A DNA stretch of 64,000 nt from contig JAJQJQ010000019.1 of NCBI GenBank assembly GCA_028622995.1, positions 2,728,001-2,792,000 on the forward strand. The letters are read 5' to 3'. The position numbers and the translations under genes were made by a program. The first letter of the stretch is position 1, and each line of letters starts with the position of its first letter. The notes beneath the pieces were generated by a model. That model was given only the letters and a program-made list of their open reading frames with translations. It did not search any database and was not told the DNA's origin. Origin of the DNA: Panagrolaimus kolymaensis. Its lineage: Eukaryota > Nematoda > Chromadorea > Rhabditida > Panagrolaimidae. Below are positions 58,601 to 64,000 of this stretch, piece after piece.

Positions 58601-61600
58601 CTATGTTTCAAAAGATTCCAAAAAAGCCCACAAGAAAAAGCAAGAAAGTGCCGATGCTTGAGAACGTCTTCTTTTCTATCCTCTACTTTTATGGGTTCCT
58701 TAGCTTTTTTTCTTTCTCATTTCGTTGCTTTATTTTTTGACGTCCAGGTGCAATCCAATTTAATCATCAGCTCAGTTTCTATTTGCCTTTTTTGCAATCG
58801 AAAAAAGAATTTTTCCTTTCGAAATTCATTCTTTTGCTTTTTTTGTTTCACTTGAAAAAAGAAAAAAATATATTTAATTGGCAGCTTTTTTTCTTCTTAC
58901 AAAACTGAAAGAAAGAAAAGATAAAAGATGTAATTTGACCCTTTTCTTTGCTATATATATTTATGTCTTCTTCTTATTCTTCTTTTTGTTCCTTCCATTT
59001 TTCTTCTTTCATTCATTCTTTTCTTTTTTTGACTCTGTTTTCTTTTCAAAAAAAGAAAGAAGAAAGAATTTAAACCGATTTTTTTTTTTTTTTGCGCAAA
59101 AATACACACTTCTTTTGTTCCTGAAAAATAAGAAAAGGGTGTCTCCAGTTAAATACGTAATTGTTTTAAAGAAACACAAACCGTTTTGATATATTTTTTT
59201 TGTTAAATCAAGCAAAAACAAATTGCCGTCATTCTTTTTTGGCGTCAGTTTATTTTCATAGAAAAAAAAGTGATTTTAATCTTAGGAATAAAATTTTCAA
59301 AAAAGGAAATTATTAAGGATATTTCAATTTGTCTATTTTTAAATGGAGTTTCTTATTTTATTTTAAACTTTTAACAACCTTTTTTCTTAAATCTTTTTTT
59401 GCTTTGTCTAAATGAATTTTTTACCATTTCAGTTTTGCTTAGAATTTCCAATTCGTATTATATCTTCCAGTTTAAAAAAAAAAAATAAAAAAATAAAGTT
59501 TTTAATTTCGATTTTTACTTGCCATGATGTCGATGCATATTCAGTTTTTTTCTCTTGTCCACTCCCTTTCCACAAAATAAAGGAACTTTCACCAGTTTAA
59601 TAATATTAGTTAATATTTATACTCACATGTTTCCCTTCAAAACAGTTTATTCTTTATGATAAAATTTTTTTGATTCTTCATTTTTTCTTCTATTATGAAA
59701 CTGCTTCTGCCAACAACAAAAAACCTTTATCGAGTACAGTTAATTTATTTCTTTTAATAAAAAATTAATTGAATTGGCTTTTTTTTAGTTTATCGTAAAC
59801 GCAAACAGTTAATTTTGATTTTATTTAACCAAAAATTTTTGAATTTAACTTCCCATATTGTCTTGTTTTTCAGTTTTTTTCCATTTGTTAAATCCACACC
59901 AAATCAAGGCTTTTTTTAAACAGTTTTATGTTAGAAAATTTTTGATACAAAATTATTTTTTCGTCACAACAGTTATTCCCTTTTGATAAAAATTTCTTTT
60001 TGTTCAAGGCTGAAATTTTTTTTCAATCAGTTTTACTTACATAAAGGCTATATCTGTGCCAAAAAACTACATATAATCATGATGTTACAGTTATCTTCTT
60101 TCTTTTTTTTAATAAAAAAATCATTGGATGTCTTTTGATATTCTGGTGGTTATGCATATTCAGTTTAATGTCACCCTTTAATTTATGGATCCATAAATCC
60201 AAATTTTACCTGATATGAAACAGGTTTTGCAGTTTACTTTTTCTCCTATCAAATCCCCACCAAATTTTTAAACTAATAGTTTTTTATTGATCACTTTTTG
60301 ATGCCTCCGCATTCTCTTCAAATCAGTTATTTTCTTTAGATTAAAAATTTTTTTCGATCTTCATATTATAGAATTTTTAAAATCTATAGTTTTTAATTCA
60401 AGCTTATTTGTGTCAAAAAAATTTATATTTTGGATTTCAGTTTTTTTCTATTACAAAATTATTAAATATATTCTTTTGATTCACAGAATATACATACATA
60501 AACAGAATTCAGTTATATGAACTCTTTAAATTTATCGATCTTCACTGACGACAGTTTTACGTAACTTAACAAGTTCCGTGATTCTCGGATTCTGACAGTT
60601 TTTAAAATTTAAAAGTGTTTTAATTATTTTACAGTTAAATATTCATTCAACAACAAGAAAAGAAAAATTCTCCTAAAAAGCATCTATTATTATTCTCTTT
60701 TCCATTCCCTCTCACAGTCGTTAGTCGTCCTCTGTCCTTTTATTGACCAATATAATAATGCATGTGTTTTTGTTGAGAGAGAATGAGTGAGAAAGAAAAG
60801 TATCAAATAACACCTCTAAAAAAATATTTTTTCTCCAAAATCTTTTGAGACTCTTCTTCTTCGCGAATAAATATATTTTTTTTGTTACACAATCTTTATT
60901 TATATTTTTTTTCTCCTCCTCACCACCAACAAATAATTGCATCAGCAATATAAAAAAAAAGTGGGGTCCAAAGTCATAAAAAAAATATATAAAAATCAGT
61001 TAGTTTTTCTTCTTTCCAATCTCAGAGAAAGAAGGATTGCGCGGGAGCTTTGCCTTGCTTTCATTCAATTGAGAAGAAAAAGAGAAAGAAAGAGGTCGAA
61101 GGCAGCAGCGGCGTCGGTAAGCTTGAAAAAAAAAAACACTAAATTCAGCCAGCTCGTCGGCCAAACATCTGCCTTTAATAAGTCAATGGAGAAAAAAAAT
61201 GAAATTTTTTTTATTGAAGGCCAAGGTTGAGTATATTACTTACTCTTCCAACAACAAAAAAAATAGATTTAATAAATAAAATAATTGCCACAAAAGAAAA
61301 AAAAGAAGGAGGAAATAGGTTCTCATTACCAAAAAAAACTATTTCCGGGATTTGTCTTTTGTCTTTTTTGTTTTTTTTGTTGTTTGGATTTGATTCAAAA
61401 AAAAGTTTTTTTTCTTTTCTTTTTTTTTAATTTAAAAAACCACTGCTAAAAAACTTGGCCGAAATCAAATCAGCCTGTAATTAGTGGTGCCAGTTTTTAG
61501 TGATAATAATAAAAGTTAAATTATGTTAAATTTTTCTTTCCGAATTTCGTTCACTTCTCACAGTTTATTATTTTGTAAATGACCTCTTATCTCTTCCGTT

Positions 61601-63176
61601 ATCAGTTTAATCTTGTTTTGGAAGCTTTTAACTAAAAAAAGTTTTCATAGTTTTCCCATTGATTTGCAGTTTTTTAAAACCCATTGAAAACCAAAGACAG
61701 TTTTTTTGTGAATTAATAAATTTAATTTTTTATGTTTATTTATAACCCAAATTTATCCCCAGTTTGTAATATTTCTAATTTTTTGGTTTTTCGAAGAAAA
61801 AGAATTTAATGAAATCAAAAACTTTTAATTCTTTTTATTTTGAATATCGAATTTATGAATACAGTTTTTTTTTAAATACTTATGTCTCAAGAAATTTAAA
61901 AGCGAATATTGAAAAAGGCAGTTTAAAAAAAAAAGTAATGTTTTTGATACAAGAAATTTTGATGTTCGAACATCGTTTATTCAGTTTTTATTTAAATATT
62001 TGAAAAATTAAAGCAAAATAAAATAACCATTCTTTTTTATTCAGTTTTTTTAATTACTTCGATTATTTGTTTGTCGTTTTTACCTATGTTTTTTAAAATA
62101 GAAAAAGTTTTTATTAAAGGAAAAAATTTTTTAATGGAATAGTTGTTATCACAGTTTTATTTTAAGCATTATTTTTTTTAGCAAAATTGAAAAAAAAATT
62201 TTTTTTGCTTAATTAACAAATCTTGGTCCCAGTTTTCATTCCTTTTTTTTTGCTACACTCACACGCATATTTGTAATTTTTTTTATTTCTTCTCGAATAA
62301 ATCCCAACCCAACAAATGCTCCAGTTTTATTATGTTGAAATATTCAATACTTACCTTATGCAGTTTCTTGTAAGAAATTTTTTTTAGTAATTTCTTTGAT
62401 TCAAAAAATTTTTATCGTGGATTTTCGGCATCTCACAGTTTTGATCTAAAGCTTTAAAAAATTAATCAAAAAATAACTAAATATACACGGATCTAAAGTT
62501 ATTTATCCTTAACAGTTTTATTCTAAATTACTCGATTAGTTTATTCGATCGTTGTTGCCTATGTTTTTTAAATAAGAATATTTTTCCTTTAAAAAAATTC
62601 TTACTAAGGCCGTTGTCACAGTTTTACTCCTAACATTAAAGATTTTTTTTAAACAAAAATAAAATGAGATAAATAATATTCTTTTTCTTCTTCTCAGTAT
62701 CCCCTCCCTGTATACAGTTTTCTTTTCTATCTTTATAATCCTCTCCCGCGAGTGAACAGTTTATCTTTTTTTATGCATTCCGCATGTTTACAATTTTCTA
62801 ACTTTAAAATTAAAAAATATAATTAAATTTAAAAATGTCACAACATTCGGAAACAGTTAAATTTCATTATTTTTATTTTAGACTTTATCCACCAACAATA
62901 ATGCTACCACTTTGTGCTGAAAGACAAGCTTATTATTCCACAACCGCCGTGGTGGATCCTCGAACATCATCTTCCTCATATCATTCAGAACAACCATATT
63001 CTCGATTATATCACACCTTGAGTAATTCAGATTCAGCATATTATTCATCCCTTTCAAACACAGTTCCTATTTATCCAATCCACAGTAACACATTATCGTT
63101 GTCTCTTCGAGACGGAAATAATAAAAAGAAAAAACGAAAAATTCAGCATCGACGAAGCAACAAAGATACCAATGAG
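49677..63176 (+). CDS. Gene with 13.1-kb intron, Ser/Tyr-rich N-terminus, continues beyond window
   Basis: Exon 1 is 49677-49762 (MAMIKSDNISINQPPIQRIS..., 28 codons plus 2 bases, donor GTGAGT). Exon 2 is 62882-63176 (acceptor TTTTATTTTAG, 1 base plus 98 codons, donor GTAAGT). Phases fit (2+1), making ...GVKK-LYPPTIMLP.... Exon 2 encodes a Ser/Tyr/Thr-rich region (TTAVVDPRTSSSSYHSEQ, SNSDSAYYSSLSNT) and a basic, nuclear-localisation-like KKKKRKIQHRR segment. The gene runs off the right edge with another intron starting at 63177. I recognise no family. A trans- or cis-splice acceptor (TTTTTTAAG) lies at about 49644, before the ATG. Small extra exons inside the 13-kb intron cannot be excluded. 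Such a large intron suggests a regulated, perhaps neuronal or developmental gene, but that is inference. Confidence 0.55.
61020..61116 (+). other. Candidate alternative first exon inside the 13-kb intron
   Basis: In a nearly motif-free, purine- and GC-richer island, GCAGCAGCGGCGTCG is followed by a strong donor GTAAGC (GT at 61117). The upstream 100 bases stand out from the AT background. It could be a 5' UTR exon of an alternative transcript that splices to exon 2 at 62882. There is no coding evidence. Confidence 0.25.
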
Positions 63177-64000
63177 GTAAGTTATTTTTTTTGAAATGGT
63201 GGGCAGTTAAAAAAATGTTAAAGCTAAAAATTGATCAAAGATATGCAGTTTTAAAAAATGATAGTAATAATTTGGAGTCGATTTTTTAAAAGATACAGTT
63301 ACTATCTTTATGAAACTTTGCAAACAGGCGTGAAGCCACAGTTTTATATCCTTTTTGAATAATAAAAAATTAATTTTTTTAATGGTAAAAAAAACCGGCA
63401 TGAAGCTCAGTTTTAAAATATTTGTGGGAATTTCTAGAACAGTTTTTACCAAGGTGCAGTTACGATCGGTACCAAAATTTTTTCCTGAATTAAAACCCTT
63501 GAAAGGTATCTGTGCAGTTTTATTTTTCCATAAAAAAAAGTTTTTTTATTTATTTTAAACTTCCAATTTTTAAAAAAAAGAAAGAAAAAAGAAGCAAAGA
63601 TGCTCTCAGTTAATTTTTCCTTTTAACAATTAAAAATCCAGTTTTATAACTCTTTAATTAATTTAAAATTAATTTTATTTTAAATTTTAAAACTTAAAAA
63701 AAAGCCGCATGAACCTAATTTTTAAATAATTTATTCTCGTTTACAGTTAATTCCATTTTCATATTTGATCTTTCTTCTTTAACCAAAATAAAGGTTTCTT
63801 GTTACTTGAATTTTTTCTTCTCTATAAAAATTTGTTTATTTTAAATTTAAATTACGAATTCAACGGTTTTTTCCAGTTTTATAAAAATACTAAGTAATAA
63901 AAATTTTTTTATCATGCTTTTCACCAATGCAGTTACTCTCTTCCCCTTAATTTTTATCTCGCACCACCCCAAGATATTCAACTCTGCAGTTAATATGTTT

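Larger units (their letters stand above)
47432..64000 (+). repeat. Long sense-strand CAGTT(T/A) array along the 13-kb-intron gene
   Basis: CAGTT followed by T or A recurs on the + strand from about 47432 to the window end. Hand-read runs: 49216, 49252, 49297, 49352, 49430, 49491, 49530, 49571, 49624 (mean gap about 51). From 55022 to 57176 I count about 30 in 2.15 kb, most gaps 40-60. From 63204 on: 63246, 63296, 63339, 63408, 63440, 63457, 63515, 63607, 63639, 63744, 63874, 63930, 63987. Reverse-strand AACTG is rare (for example near 58905 and 59697). The array skips coding exons and is broken by motif-free islands (about 47.81-48.41, 48.84-49.21, 51.07-51.83, 52.17-52.52, 52.68-53.04, 54.48-55.02, 57.18-57.73, 58.26-58.57, 58.78-59.14, 60.64-61.48 kb; the last has a single copy at 60996). 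DNA between motifs is unrelated AT-rich sequence, so this is a recurring short site, not a tandem repeat. Confidence 0.85.

Noticed and set aside
1..64000. CRISPR arrays, rRNA and tRNA genes
   Set aside because: No spaced identical repeats, no rRNA-like stretch and no tRNA B-box with a cloverleaf context was found by eye. A covariance-model scan would be decisive.

Overview
The window is nuclear DNA from a nematode. It is very AT-rich, with many short GT-AG introns ending in TTTTAG or TTTCAG. Several genes have an acceptor-like TTTTAG just before the start codon, as expected for trans-splicing. The gene set is typical of nematodes: an MSP-domain protein, MATH-BTB (BATH) genes, DIF-1-type mitochondrial carriers and a CSalpha-beta-like secreted peptide. 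I cannot fix the genus. No rRNA, tRNA or CRISPR array was recognised.

Layout, left to right. 1-435 holds the tail of an MSP-domain gene, convergent with cytoplasmic aspartyl-tRNA synthetase (682-2479, minus). About 6 kb without a gene follows and carries a GC-rich hAT-type non-autonomous element (5886-6302). Next are a Cys-loop anion-channel subunit (8564-12340), a 7TM receptor-like protein with a mucin-like ectodomain (13063-16906) and an Integrator subunit 5 gene (17478-22444). One INTS5 coding exon is split by a 1.37-kb Mutator-like element with a 9-bp target duplication. An Old Yellow Enzyme-type oxidoreductase (22561-24927, minus) has a small cysteine-rich secreted-peptide gene nested in an intron on the opposite strand.

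Then come a Pro/Gln/Gly-rich small protein, ATP synthase subunit g, condensin SMC4 (27697-32608, minus), a CPEB-type RNA-binding protein (33826-34908) and an unrecognised protein (35270-36278, minus). A lineage-specific cluster on the minus strand spans 36.7-45.8 kb: one DIF-1-like carrier, two BATH genes, then three more DIF-1-like copies. One of those copies is broken by an in-frame nonsense codon. Two decayed gene fragments lie between these genes.

The last 18 kb (46-64 kb) is dominated by one gene with a tiny first coding exon (49677-49762), a 13.1-kb intron and a second exon at 62882-63176. From about 47.43 kb to the window end, outside the exons, the + strand carries the short motif CAGTT(T/A) again and again, typically every 30-60 bases and almost never in the reverse orientation. 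The same sense-strand array fills the introns of the 7TM gene (13.77-16.99 kb), but is essentially absent from equally AT-rich DNA at 2.5-8.4 kb and from introns of the housekeeping genes. I regard this gene-specific, strand-specific, quasi-periodic array as the most unusual signal in the window. Motif-free islands of 300-800 bp interrupt it.

All splice models were joined by hand using phase and splice signals. Totals given as amino acids come from exon sums divisible by three.
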